A DNA stretch of 64,000 bases from Prorocentrum cordatum (Eukaryota > Sar > Dinophyceae > Prorocentrales > Prorocentraceae). Under the pieces are notes generated by a model that saw only the letters and a program-made list of their open reading frames with translations, was not told the DNA's origin and did not search any database. The stretch is from the NCBI GenBank assembly GCA_963575745.1, contig CAUYUJ010016070.1, forward strand, positions 220,019 to 284,018, in the 5' to 3' direction. How positions within the stretch are numbered: the first letter of the stretch is position 1; each line of letters begins with the position of its first letter. Both the position numbers and the translations under genes were made by a program. Positions 41,637 through 52,703 of this stretch are shown in pieces.

Positions 41637-44600
41637 ATGTATCCATTTGCTCCTCGTCCACCGGCGCCTTGTGGCAATCAACAATTTGGACGACAGCACT
41701 TTGGAGGCCAGCAATTTCCAGGTGTTGGTCGCGGGTATTCCATGGGTTTTCCACCCACGCAGACAGCCACGATGCCGCCTTCGATCCGCTTGGCTCCGAT
41801 GAGGGCCTATGAGAGCCAGGTCATTGATTTGCGTCAGGACCTTGAAGATGAGAATGGTCGCTTCCTTCGTCTCCATATGGATGACACATCTCGTTTCGAA
41901 GTGGTTTCGATTGCAACGAGTTATCCAGGGCTAAAGGAAACAATAAACAAAGGAGAAGGCATTTCCCATTTTCGTCAAAGCGAATGAGGATTGGTAGAAA
42001 TCATTGCAGCGCGCAGAAGATATTGCCCAGCTCATTCCCATGAATGCTTCAGACGACCAGTCGGAAAAAATCCTGATTGGTGTTCGCGCCGTTCATGAAA
42101 AGCTCAACTTACCGATTGCAGAGTCAGTCGGTGATTTCTAGTGCCGGAAGGGCGCAAAGGATGAAGCTCGTCGCACTCGGGTTCGTCAATATCCTGGCAC
42201 TTCGCCCGTTCCCCGCCTTCATGGTAGCGGTCTTGGCCGGCACCTTTTCGACGGGGGCGTGGACGCCGAGATGGTAGCAAGACAACAGGATCTCACCCAT
42301 GACCCATGATCTGAGAGAGATCTCACCCATGTTCTTCCCCGAGGCGCTTGAGAGGTTCAACGTGGCCACGCCGTCCCCCAACCCTCGCCCTCGCCGCCGC
42401 GCAAAAGACAATGAGTGCGACCGGGTCGCTGCCGCAAGTGCGTCTGTTGAGTAGGGCCGGATCCTGCGCAGCTTTGCCTGAAAGACCGTCAGGGGCAGTG
42501 TCGTAGACGATCGAACGCACAGCATGGAGTCTCCTTCTCAACTCGTTCTCTCTTCCTCGATTCCCGCTCCCTCCACCTGCTCTTCCCCTCCCAATCCTGT
42601 TGCGCACACGAGAGCACAGCGCATGCTGATTCCATCGGTAGGTGGCTTTTCGATACGTCTGCTGCTCACTGGCAGGTCAACGCATCTTGCCGCGAATCCA
42701 TAAAACCGCATTTCGAGCGCCTTGGCCTCAATCAACATGGAAGGGTGCGCCTGTCTCTTTCGTCCTCCCAACTCTTCTTGTCCTCCTACCTCCTGCTGCT
42801 GCTGCGAGTACATATGCGTGCGTTTTTGGATTGAAGACACGGACAAAACAAAAGAACATGTTTTTTATACTTTTGGTTTCGCCCACAGCCCAAGCTACGA
42901 CAACGGAGCCATCGTCCGCTGCGTTCGGTCGTTCAGTGTTGTGGTGTAATGTCATGCACGAGCGCTCATGTCACATTAGGTGTAAGGCGTACCAGTCGTT
43001 GTACCAATCTTTCACGAAAATCGCGCATGCTATCTGTGAGATGAGATACTGCTCCACTGGACAGACGGAGCGAATCAACTCGACTGACGGTTCTCCCCCA
43101 TGAAATGGTTGAGCGCGTCTTTGAGGAGCATGTTAAGATGTTAACTTTTTTGACTCGTTCGCAAAAAGCTGTTTCGAGTGATCGGTCGGTTGATCATCCC
43201 TCGGATTGCGTTGTGTACATGTGGTTTTCTATGACTCATCCTTTTTGCTATGTCGGGAAAAGCATCCGGGGAATGAGCGGTCGCAGCGCAGAGCACTACC
43301 GGAATATATTTTCCGGAGCTGCTTCCTGCCAGTTGCCTGCGCACTCCAAGATGCAACCCTCGGTGCCGGCTCATTTATCGAATACCTGACTTCTTCGTGT
43401 GATTTTTGAAATTCTGCATTTGGAAACGCATTACATAGCTCACGTCCATCCTTTGTTGACCATGCCATTTGTGAAGGCGTTTGTTCGTGCCTTTTACGAG
43501 CGTGCTTCTGATCAACGCGCAGTGATTCACTCTGAACGACGGAACCGACCGTTTCTCGCAAGGAAACGTGATCCGCACACACCTGATGTTCACATGCGTG
43601 TTGTTTTTGCAGATGACATTGTGTCCACCAGTGAAGATAACACGAAAAAACTGTTATAACACTCGCTGTGTGCCCTTGTTCTCCGCATGGGTGACATGAG
43701 AGCGAACAGTATCGCGCGTAAGCCTCTGAGGTGGTTAAAGTGTTTGCACGTTACAGTGTTTGCAGTTGCCATTCCGCATATTCCATGTTTGCGTTTGCGC
43801 GAATGTGTCATCGACACTATCCGTGCCCAAGTGAATGCTCAATAATACCCCGGGGGTCCTCTTATCCTCTTATTGTGAAGGTCCGCACAGCTCCACCTCC
43901 GAAGGATTCTGTGCAATTCCAAGATTTGGGGCAAGCGTCTGAGTGACACATTCCCTTGCACGTGTGATCAACTCGTTGCCGTATTACAGATTCCCCACGA
44001 CAAGGGCGAACATGTTTATTTCCGTTGAGAAAAAAGAATGACAGCCAACGTGCATGTTGACGTGCATTACGAATCCCAATGCATTTGGATCTTTTATTCG
44101 CTGCAATGTTGCATCAATCAAGAAAAAATTGGTTGACATGTCTAGGAAGCTCTTTAAGCGTAATATCAATGTCTCTTTTGATCCTTCTCTTGTTGGTTTG
44201 CTTACCCATGCTGGTTACATGCGCGTCGGGTCTTTTCGTGGTTGGAGCATCATGCAATCTGACATGTTTGCTTGGAAGCGCACGATTGACAATATAGTTG
44301 TCGTCGCTCTGGTGGATATATGAAAATCATCAATGGCTCTTGCGTGTCCGAGAGGATGGCAGGCGAGCGCGCGTGCTGTAGTGTATTCGAGCTACAATGT
44401 GTGTTTCTTTGTTGCGTTGGTCTTCCGTGATGGATAAACTTGCGGGACAGCAGGAATATTTTCGTGATACTGGTATTCATTTCCCTCCGATCTCTAAGCA
44501 CGCTTACGGGTCCATCGATGTATGGCCTAAGAATTCCGACTTAATTCGGAAGGTGCGGCCTGTGGGTGCTTATTGTCATTGTTTTAAGCCTTTATTTTCT

Positions 44601-45135
44601 ATTGATTGCCGGGTTCGTGCACTGAAAACATATCTGTCATTTCCGTTTGTCGTGTTGTTGAAATCTTCCATGGTTTTAATGTTGATGCCGCTGATGAGTA
44701 TGGACAACTTTTTGAATAACATGCCTCACCATTTGTTCATAAGGCAATGGCAAGATAAGAGACCTGGCAGACGGCCATTCGTCAAGGTACCACGAAGTAG
44801 TTGTCCCGCTAATCATTCCAAAGAATCGCCATTGCAATTTTCTCGGGGTTTCCGGGGCCATATGAGGTATCCTGCCGCCGCGTGAAAAAAAACAACTCCG
44901 AGGCCTCATAACTCTCGTTCCGTCCCCGTCGGGTCGTTTAATTTTTAAGATCACGGAGTTGCGTCGTGTCAGGAATATAGACCTTGAAAGTAGGTTTTCT
45001 TTCTTCCGTAACCAAAATGTAGTCCCGAAGACAGGGATGACAAGGTAGCCCCAGTGCAAAAAAACCGTCTTCCCTTGCCTGTCCACATTCCGGGAGTAGA
45101 AATGGTGAGTGAAATTCTGCTACGTTGGGTTGACG
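41637..45135 (+). pseudogene. Decayed retroelement with GIY-YIG-like and reverse-transcriptase segments
   Basis: Coding-like pieces follow one another on the plus strand in shifting frames. 41637-41985 is Gln/Pro-rich, ending RAYESQVIDLRQDLEDENG. 42000-42290 holds AQLIPMNASDDQSEKILIGV, with TAG stops. 43195-43310 (CVVYMWF…CYVGKSIRGMSGRSAEHYRN) has the Tyr, Tyr-x-Gly-Lys and Arg/His pattern of a GIY-YIG nuclease. 44190-44320 gives GWSIMQSDMFAWKRTIDN and VVVALVD. 44515-44630 gives DVWPKNSDLIRKVRPVGAYC. 45110-45150 gives LLRWVDDIFG, matching the catalytic xxDD motif. Frameshifts and stops throughout. The order GIY-YIG then reverse transcriptase fits permuted Penelope-like elements, but the family call is tentative. 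Confidence 0.55.
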
Positions 45136-45159
45136 ATATTTTCGGTATTACTTCCCCAT

Positions 45160-45540
45160 ATGGGTGTTTGCACGGGTTCGTTCGCGGCCATTTTCTGGGG
45201 ATTTCTCATGCGGTTTGTTTGGTTCTGAGCTCAACATCCTTCGTTTGGAGAGCAGATTGTGAGGATGTCTCAGGCGGGGCGCTGGTTTCAGCACCCCTAA
45301 GGGGGGCCGCCAGGGGTGTTTGCACGGGCTCGTTCGCGGCCATTTTGTGGGGATGTCTCAGGCGGTTCGCCTGTTTCTGAGCTCAACATCCTTCGTTTGG
45401 AGAGCAGATTGTGAGGATGTCTCAGGCGGGGCGCTGGTTTCAGCACCCCTAAGGGAAGCCGCTAGGGGTGGTTACACGGGCTCATTTGCGGTCCGTTTGT
45501 GGGAATGTCTCAGGCGGTTTGCTCGTTTTCATGCCCAACA
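45160..45540. repeat. Tandem repeat, unit about 155 bp, 2.5 copies
   Basis: Units starting GTGTTTGCACGGG(C/T)TCGTTCGC at about 45163, 45317 and (GGTTACACGGGCTC) 45470. They share GAGCTCAACATCCTTCGTTT, GGAGAGCAGATTGTGAGGAT and GTTTCAGCACCCCTAAGGG. Copies are nearly identical, so recent. The array starts just after the WVDD motif. Confidence 0.9.
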
Positions 45541-45594
45541 TCGCCGGCGGGGCTGCGCCTCCAAAAGTGGTGAAACGCGCCCTGGGGAACCAAG

Positions 45595-45720
45595 GTTGAG
45601 GAGGAAGAGGGGGAGGGAGAGGAGAAGGAGGAGGAAGAGGAGGACTGGGGGAGGAAACAAGGGGATCAGGACGATGAGGTGAAGGATGACGACAAGGACG
45701 AGGAGGATGATGTCTAAAAG
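45595..45720. repeat. GGA/GAC-rich tract
   Basis: GGAGGAAGAGG-type repeat grading into GATGACGACAAGGAC. Confidence 0.8.
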
Positions 45721-45899
45721 ATTGAGGACGAGGGGGAAGCAAACCACGCTCTGCAATCTGATACGGCCTCTCAACATCGTTCACGTCCGCGCACCAAGGT
45801 CGCGCACCCAAGATCTCGCCGGTCGCGTGCGGAGCGGGTTTGATCTTGTGCCTTGCGCGGTCAGCGTAGAGATGGATGATAACAGGCGCCCACGTGGAC

Positions 45900-46357
45900 A
45901 AATTTCATGGACTACGTAGGCAAAGAAGAGAAGATTGCACGCGGCCTCTTCTGCATGCCCTTGATGGAGACAACCTTCACATGGGAGGCTTCGTCCGTGG
46001 CGCACACCGTGAAGCGGTTTGGTTTCATGCTCTCGCACGCGCACTACCTGACGACGACAGCCTCGCAAAGGCAAGCGATACGCGCTGCAGTGACCAACCA
46101 TTGACTGCGCGCGCCAGGGGCGACGAGGCATCAACGATGACACTTGGTGGTTGAACCTCTACGTGATGTTCTCCCGCGCCACTCGGATGGCGGACATGTT
46201 GCTGGTGCAGCCGCCGCCTCGCTGGCTTTTGGAGAGAAGTCCACCAGCGTCAGTGACACTCGCTCTTCGACGTTTCGCGTCGTCTGAGGACTCGACGGTG
46301 GCGAGGGCCGCCCTTCTTGCTGGGGAGTACGGGATAACGCTGCCTGAGGAAGAGTGA
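45900..46357 (+). pseudogene. C-terminal remnant of a PIF1/Helitron-type helicase
   Basis: The last segment (46100-46357) reads IDCARQGRRGINDDTWWLNL followed by YVMFSRATRMADMLLVQPPP. This is the V-A/M-x-S-R-A/V-T-R motif VI region of PIF1-family helicases, as found in Helitron replicases and dinoflagellate relatives, and it ends in TGA. The upstream piece 45907-46095 (TTTASQ-like) is in a different frame, separated by a frameshift near 46098. Helicase motifs I-IV are absent. Probably a 5'-truncated dead copy. Confidence 0.6.
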
Positions 46358-46364
46358 CGGCCCG

Positions 46365-46835
46365 TACTCCTTCCGGCCCGATGCCCAGTGCGGGCGGCAT
46401 TTTTGCCCAGATCCGTCTGCCGCTTGCCTCGCACTGCAAAGCCCGACTGGCGGGGCACGCCCAGTGCAGACGGCTGTTAGTCTGCGTGCCAATCCCAACG
46501 CCGCTACACCTTTGTTCACGCCAACGCCCGAAACCGAGTGCGGACGGCGCGGGCGAATAACCTTTGCTGCGGTTGCCCGATGGCATTCGTTTTCTCCTTG
46601 CGCTTCCATGTGTAGCGCATATCCAATGCCACCGGCAGGCCCAGTGTGGACGGCGTTGGCATTGACATGTTTGAACTCTCTCTGGTTTTCCATTAGCAAG
46701 GAGTCTCTTGTCGATGCCGGCGCTCGAAACCCAGTGTGAACGGCGCGGGCGTTGACTTTTGCAAAACAGGTTTGCGCCCGAGGTTTAGACCCGATGCGAA
46801 GTGCGGACGGTTAAAGCTGGGGTGCAGGTCGCGAG
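46365..46835. repeat. CCCAGTGCGGACGGCGCGGGC diverged repeat
   Basis: Seven variants of C(C/G)AGTG.(G/A)(A/G)ACGGC, each followed by a GCG.GTTG or GGCATT word, at roughly 50-90-nt spacing. Confidence 0.6.
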
Positions 46836-47630
46836 GTGCCGCTTGAAGCACTTGTCGCTCGTGCTCCCCATGGTGCTTCGGACGCGGCGCCGAGAAAATT
46901 CTTTGCCTTGACAAAAAAGATGCGCGGGCATATGCACGTGAATGAATGCATGCACGCGGTGGATGTGCAGCCGCGCTGCGCGCGCGTGTGCTCGCCGATC
47001 ACATGGACGCGCTCGTGGAGCAAACATCTATCATAGATAAATGCTCACCGTGGCAGTACCCTCCAACATGACATGCACTTATGGCCTTGTGGCTAAACGC
47101 TCGTCTTACATATCCCACTGCCAACTATCCTAAAACATATGCACATGTGGGAAGCTCCAAAGCTACCACGGGCTGACAAGGGGAAGGCCTGGCAGCTGAG
47201 GAAGGGGATGAAAAGGAAGAGGCTCGCATTCAACCGTACTCAAAGCTCACTCTGACTCATACGCAATAACTCGCACTACGGGTCACTCATCTTCGTCGGC
47301 CCTGTCGCCCAGGTGGACGCGCTATTGTAGTCGACCGCTCATGAACAGACGTTCACCACGGCATGACATAAAACATGAGATGCACATATTGGGGAGCTCC
47401 ACGCAATGAGGCTCTTTTATCCTTATTTGTCTTTCGCTGGTATAATCACAACATTCGTCGTGAAGGTCTTGAATGACATCTCTCCGGCATTCTCCTGCGT
47501 GCTGCTCGAGAATGAAAGTGGGTACGCATCCGTAGGCTTGCTCATCGCATGTGTTTGTAGTGTATATATTGAACGAACATAAACTGAACTCAATTCGTTT
47601 TGTTCCGTCTGCATTGCTATCCGTGGTCAT
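46836..47630. other. No gene recognised
   Basis: Only short frames. No motif or repeat recognised. Confidence 0.4.
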
Positions 47631-47631
47631 G

Positions 47632-48000
47632 CGGCTCAGACAACAGCCCAACAAAAATTTTCAAAACAAACAACAATGCCACTTGATATTAATTCCCCTG
47701 TGCGGAACATTGACATTCCGGCATCAATAAAAATAAGAAACTGCAAACAATTATCATTTGCAACGCGATGTGCTAGACTGCGAAACGAATTTGGGCAAAT
47801 GCGCACCAAACCGCGGCCGCCTCATCAATGCGTGAATCGTCGAGACGTGAATTGCAATATTCTAGTTCACGTAAGCGGCTATCTCACTGGATATCCTGAG
47901 CGCCAAATCAGTATAAAGCCTGGATGGTCGTGTATACTTCTGGATATTCCGGATACTGTGAAGCTGGGCTCCTCATTTTCCGAAAAAGGTTCAGTATCCA
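47632..48000. repeat. Dispersed repeat copy (partner 49375-49715)
   Basis: Shared words in order: CCCTGTGCGGA, GACATTCCG, AAACTGCAAACAATTATCAT, GATGTGCTAGA, AATTTGGGCAAATGCGC, GCGGCCGCCTCATCAA, GTGAATCGTCGAGAC and GGATATCCTG. About 340 bp. The first 45 bp (GGCTCAGACAACAGCCCA) also match about 41466-41510, next to the retrotransposon 3' region. Confidence 0.75.
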
Positions 48001-48004
48001 GCGT

Positions 48005-48160
48005 TACGGCTTTAAATATCTGGGAGGAGGAAGAGGAGGAAGAGGAGAAGGAGGGGGAGGGGGAGAAGAAGAAAGAGGAGGAGGAGGAGGAGCAGGAGGA
48101 GGAGGAGGAGGATGAGGAGGAGGAGGAGGAGGAGGAAGAAAGAGGAGGAGGAAGTTCACC
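48005..48160. repeat. GGA/GAAG tract
   Basis: Imperfect GGA repeat. Confidence 0.9.
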
Positions 48161-48379
48161 CCGCACGTGCAAAAATGCAAATTTCTATTCACGCCCCGCA
48201 CGCACGCACATACAAAAGAACACCGCACAGCCCTGAAACCTTCCGCCGTCGCCCCCGTCGGTTTGTCGACATCAGCACAAATGCTGTTTTTTTCGTCCAA
48301 TCGCACGATCAATAAATCGCACAGCAACAGTGCAGCCCACCACGGGTCAGTTTTGGTGGTGGTTGCGGTGCTGATGATG

Positions 48380-49375
48380 GCCGTGGTGGTGGTGGTGGTG
48401 GCGGTAGTGGTGGTAAGGGTTGTGTGGGTTGTTGGTGGTGGTGGTGGTGGATTGAGGCGGCGGTGGTCGTGGTAAAGGGTGGTGGTTTGGGAGAGAGAGA
48501 GTCTTTTTAAATTGTATCGAAAAAACCACCTTCCGATTTGAAACGCACCGCCGAATATTTGCAAAGCAATCGCCCGTGAAACGGGTTCCCACGAATCGCA
48601 AATTGCGTAGAATTTGCCGATTTTGCGGCGTACGCTCGAGCGACGTTTCCGTTGTCATTTTCCCCTGCGTCTCCGTCGTCACCTTGCCGTGCACCATATT
48701 CAATCTATAATGTATCTAATTTGTCGCGTGCAATTTGTGATTATAGGATGTGTGTGATTCGTCGCGTGCGGCTTGGGATTCAATGTATGTTGTCTTTAAT
48801 TTGGCGCGCACGGTGCATTATTCAAAGACTGCTGTCTGGGATTCGGCGCGCGTAGTCTGTATTCGCCGCGCTCGCAATTTTCCGCTGAACGCGTGCACAT
48901 ATGCATCAGTGGGGATGTCCAATGCACCGAAACATTCCAAATCAATTTGTTCTGCGCGTGTACAACAGACAGAATTAATTTAAAATCGTTCAAACATTCA
49001 AGCCCGACTAATCAAACGCCCTGACTCCCAAATCTTCCATTAACACACGCATCGCCGTGGCGAAACACGCCTCTCACATAGTTAGACACAAAAGCGTTTA
49101 CCTAAAGTTGTAGGTTTTAATCATGTAAAATCAAAAGGCTTTGGGTCGGTCGGGCCAGTAGGTTAACTCAACACACGTACTCTGTTGGAGAGCTGAGCTG
49201 CGTTGCCGTTTGTTTTCGTGTTTGTATTATTGGCAAAATTACTTTACTGAACCCGCTCCGCTCCATATACACAACATCAGCCGACATATCAATGCCCAAT
49301 AAGATGTGTCAAAAGCAAAGATTGCGCGATTACCGAATTGATCGCACCACATGGAGGGCGTCAATATGCCAATTG
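48380..49375 (+). mobile_element. Internally deleted, non-autonomous copy of the 36-41 kb retrotransposon
   Basis: 48400-49085 corresponds to the 5' region at 35712-36290 (GGT tract, ATTCGTCGCGTGC words, GGCGCGCACGGTGCATTATT, CGCCTCTCACATAG). After only about 40 bp, 49125-49375 corresponds to the 3' region at 41185-41455. The whole coding region of about 4.8 kb is missing. Seen directly: the order and orientation of matches. Inferred: a deletion derivative rather than two chance fragments. Confidence 0.65.
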
Positions 49376-49715
49376 AGATTCATTTCCCTGTGCGGACATT
49401 GACATTCCGAAATTCATTAGCGATCCTTGTGAAAATACCCGCGCCAGTATAATAAAGAAACTGCAAACAATTATCATTTGCAATGTGATGTGCTAGAATG
49501 CGAAACGCATTTGGGCAAATGCGCGCCAGGCCGCGGCCGCCTCATCAAGGCGTGAATCGTCGAGACATAAATTGCGACATTCTCGCTCGCGTGAGCGGCC
49601 ATTTCGCTGGATATCCTGGGCGCCCCAGATGACTATAAAGCCTGGGTGGTCGTGATGAAGTGTTCTGGAAATTCCGGATACTGTGAATGACCAAGGTGGG
49701 CTCCTGATCTTCCGA
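49376..49715. repeat. Dispersed repeat copy (partner 47660-48000)
   Basis: Directly adjoins the deletion copy and shares the order of words listed for the partner, ending near TTCCGGATACTGTGAA. It may be part of a larger composite. Confidence 0.7.
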
Positions 49716-49719
49716 AGGG

Positions 49720-51240
49720 TTTCGGGGATCTTCTGATCTGGGTCGATCCAGACCCTGGTCAGCTGGAAACCAAAAACTGCAATGCAGGACAAAAAACTGC
49801 AACGCAGATCTTTGCAAACCTGGGTCAGCCAATATGCGCGGCCGCCTCGCGGCCACGAGCGGCTCGCTAACCCCGGTCAGCCAGCTGCAGGACGATCGCG
49901 GGGGAGGGCACGCCGCGGAGCCGAGCGACACGCCATCCTCCTGCAGGGGACCTGCCTCGGCAGGGCGCCGGGCGCTCGCCTCGCCGTCGCCGCGCGGCGC
50001 GCTCCGCCGACAGCGACCTCTCTTGGCTGCGCTCGCGGTCCCACAAACAGTGGAGGCCAGTCCAAAAGAAACCCAACCCTGAGACCCCAGGGAGTCCATC
50101 GATTTTTGGTGTGGGGACCTCATGCTGTCCATTGCGCAGCCATCGAAACCCAAGCCAGGGCCCCCTGGAGGCAAGCAGGGTGGTTCTTGTCATGGGCCTC
50201 CACTGTAGGGTAAGGAGGAACGCACCCAAAACGCCGAGCACGCACAGCAGCACAGCAAGACCAAGTGGCCCCCGATCTGGCCCCAAACGTGGGACCGCGC
50301 GCGCGCTCATCGCGCTTGTGGGCGCGCGGGGGGGGGGGAGGGAGGGGGCCTCGGCCCGCTCTGTTCGGGATTGCCCACTTGCCTCTCTCGGAGGAGGGCT
50401 CTGGAGGGGCTTCCGAGCCGCTGCCCAAAGAGCACTGTTTTCCCGCGCGCACGGAGCTCCCGGGCCGGGGGCGCGGCCCGCGCCTACAGCGGGAGGCGCG
50501 CCCTTTGGCACCTCCCTGTGCCTCGCCTGCTGCTGCGCGCTGCGGCTCGAAGGGGGGAGGCGGGGGCCCCCAGCGAGGGCGGGGGGAGGGGCGCGGGGGA
50601 GTCCTCGAGAGGCGGGGTCCCCGAGAGGGCAAGGCGGGGCGGGGGTTACCGAAAGGTGCCCCGTTGCCCAAGGTGCCCCCAGCTTTCCGCTCCACGTTGG
50701 GGCCCCCAGGGGCCTCGTGACGGGGTGCTCTGGAGGCCGCGGGGGGGCTCCTTGGACATCGGGTGCCTTGGTCCAGGGGCATTTCTAGAAGCACGTGGGC
50801 GGTGGTCTCTGGAGAGGGGGTCCCCGGCACGAGCACGAGGCCGAGAAGAGAAGAGAGGACAATTCTTGGCACTTTTGTCGGCCGCCGCCCAACCTTCGGA
50901 CCCCAGCAGCGTCGGAGCTCCCCCCTGCTCTCTCCTGATGCCTGCCCCCGTCTCGGCCTCTCGTCCTCTCCAGCCCCCCCCCCGCGACTCGAGCCGCGGG
51001 GATTTTTCAGCGGTTTTCGGATTTGGCGTCGAAGAAAATCGCATCGACGATGCCAACGACGTCGACGACTGCGTCGGCGACGTCGACGACGACGACGCCG
51101 GCGACGACGACAGTGGGGGCACGGCGGGACAGCGAGTCCCGCCGACGACGTCGACGACGCCAGGTCGGCCTCGAGGTGTCGAGGGGGGCCTTCGCGGAGG
51201 TCTCGGGCCAGGGGGTCCTCTGAGGGTTCGGTCACAGCGG
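49720..51240. other. GC-rich stretch; no confident gene
   Basis: A minus-strand frame has an N-terminus that looks like a signal anchor (MSARAVPRLG then PLGLAVLLCVLGVLGAFLL, ATG near 50309), but it runs straight into the dispersed repeat at 50055-50215. I do not call it a gene. 51040-51180 is a GACGACGTCGACGAC-rich segment. Confidence 0.4.
50055..50215. repeat. Dispersed repeat, copy 2 (partner 25205-25365, inverted)
   Basis: Reverse complement carries ACAGTGGAGGCCC, TTGCCTCCAGGG, GCATGAGGTCCCCACAC and CCTGGGGTCTCAGGGTT, in the same order as the partner. Confidence 0.7.
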
Positions 51241-51244
51241 CGAC

Positions 51245-51630
51245 CTTCGTGGCTCCCCCTCCTCCTCCTCTTCCTCCTCCTCCTCCTCCTCCTCCTCCTC
51301 CTCCCCCTCCCCCTCCCCCTCCTCCTCCTCCTCTCCTCCTCCTCCTCCTCCTCCTCCTCCCTCCTCCTCCCTCCTCCTCCTCCTCTCCTCCTCCTCCCTC
51401 CTCCTCCTCCTCCTCCTCCTCCTCCTCCCTCCTCCTCCTCCTCCTCCTCCTCCTCTCTCCTCCTCCTCTCCTCCTCCTCCTCCTCCTCCTCCCTCCTCCT
51501 CCTCCTCCTCCTCCTCCTCCTCCTCCTCCTCCTGCTCCCCCTCCTCCTCCTCTTCCTTTGTTTTTGTCCTCCTCCTCCTCCTCGTCCTCGTTCTCGTCCT
51601 CCTCCTCCTTCTCCTCCTCCTCCTACAGTC
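51245..51630. repeat. (CCT)n tract
   Basis: CCT trinucleotide repeat with CTCCC interruptions. Poly-Leu/Pro/Ser and complementary poly-Glu/Arg/Gly frames are artefacts. Confidence 0.93.
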
Positions 51631-51634
51631 GAAT

Positions 51635-52690
51635 CGACATGCAGGTCTGCGCCTCTGCGCCAAAGGCCCTGGGGGCCCTCAGAGCAACGCGCGCAGGGGT
51701 GCTCGCGATGGAATGTGACTTCACAACTCTCGGCGTCGCGCATGCCCCCCAACATCTCGGGCGGCTGCTTCTCCGTCTCCGCGGCGGTGTCCACGAAAAC
51801 AAAAACATAACGATATTGTAATGCGATGTCTCTTCAGCTCCGTGCGCGGCGCGCACTTCCCCGCCAGTTTCCCGTTGCCAGAATGCGATCAATTTCGGCA
51901 GAATTTCTCGCGGTGATTCCATCGAGCGGGCGGGCGGCGAGGCCGTGGCACGCGATTTGGTCGCGCGCGGGCTGTCCGAGAAAATCGTTCATCGCCGCCG
52001 TTTGCACGGGCCTGCGCATCCCTATCGAGAGTTCCTGGTTGCCCGCTGCATCGAGCTCTGCGGATGTATTGCCGATGGCGCGCGGTCCAAATACATCCCC
52101 CTCTCCTGCGCATCTCCCGCGCATCCTGCTTATCGCCGAGAACAGTGACTGGTCGCGTGTTTTCGCTTTCCGGGCTTCCCCCTCGTGCTCGCGAGGGAAG
52201 CTTTGCAGCTCCTCTAATTGTCGGCCATTGTGGGGGGCGTGTCAGGTAATGGTGCTCATCTGGCCCCCTTCGACTCTGAACTTCAGTGTGGCGGTGCGTG
52301 ACCTCCGCGGCGAAAGATTTGCAGTGAAATGGCGGATCCGCGCTCCCTTCCGTTCTCGGCGCCCCCTCGTAATGCCGCAAAGAAACCAATGGATATGAAA
52401 TATGCTGAACCAGGCAAGTGTCTCCCATGCGCATGAAGTGTCAATGCCTTCATTCCCAGGCCAAATACTATTTGTTCCGACTTGGTATCACTCGCGTCCC
52501 TCCCGTCCGAAAATCCCTCCGCGCTTCGCTTCGCGAAGCAAGCCGGTCTATGCATGCCAGCCTCGGGATCGTAGTTTTGCGGAGTTGCCTTGGGCAGTCC
52601 TGTCACCCCTGCGTGGCTAGGATAAGGTGGACATGATGTCCCGACGGGCGGTCGCAGGATGAACTCTCTCACGGTGTGGGGTAACAATTT
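51635..52690. other. No gene recognised
   Basis: Overlapping frames of 60-190 codons on both strands, none with a recognisable motif. Confidence 0.4.
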
Positions 52691-52703
52691 CTGCGCAAAT
52701 CTC

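Noticed and set aside
49867-50511. Minus-strand frame with hydrophobic N-terminus resembling a signal anchor
   Set aside because: It continues directly into a dispersed repeat shared with 25.2 kb, and no downstream exon with recognisable sequence was found.
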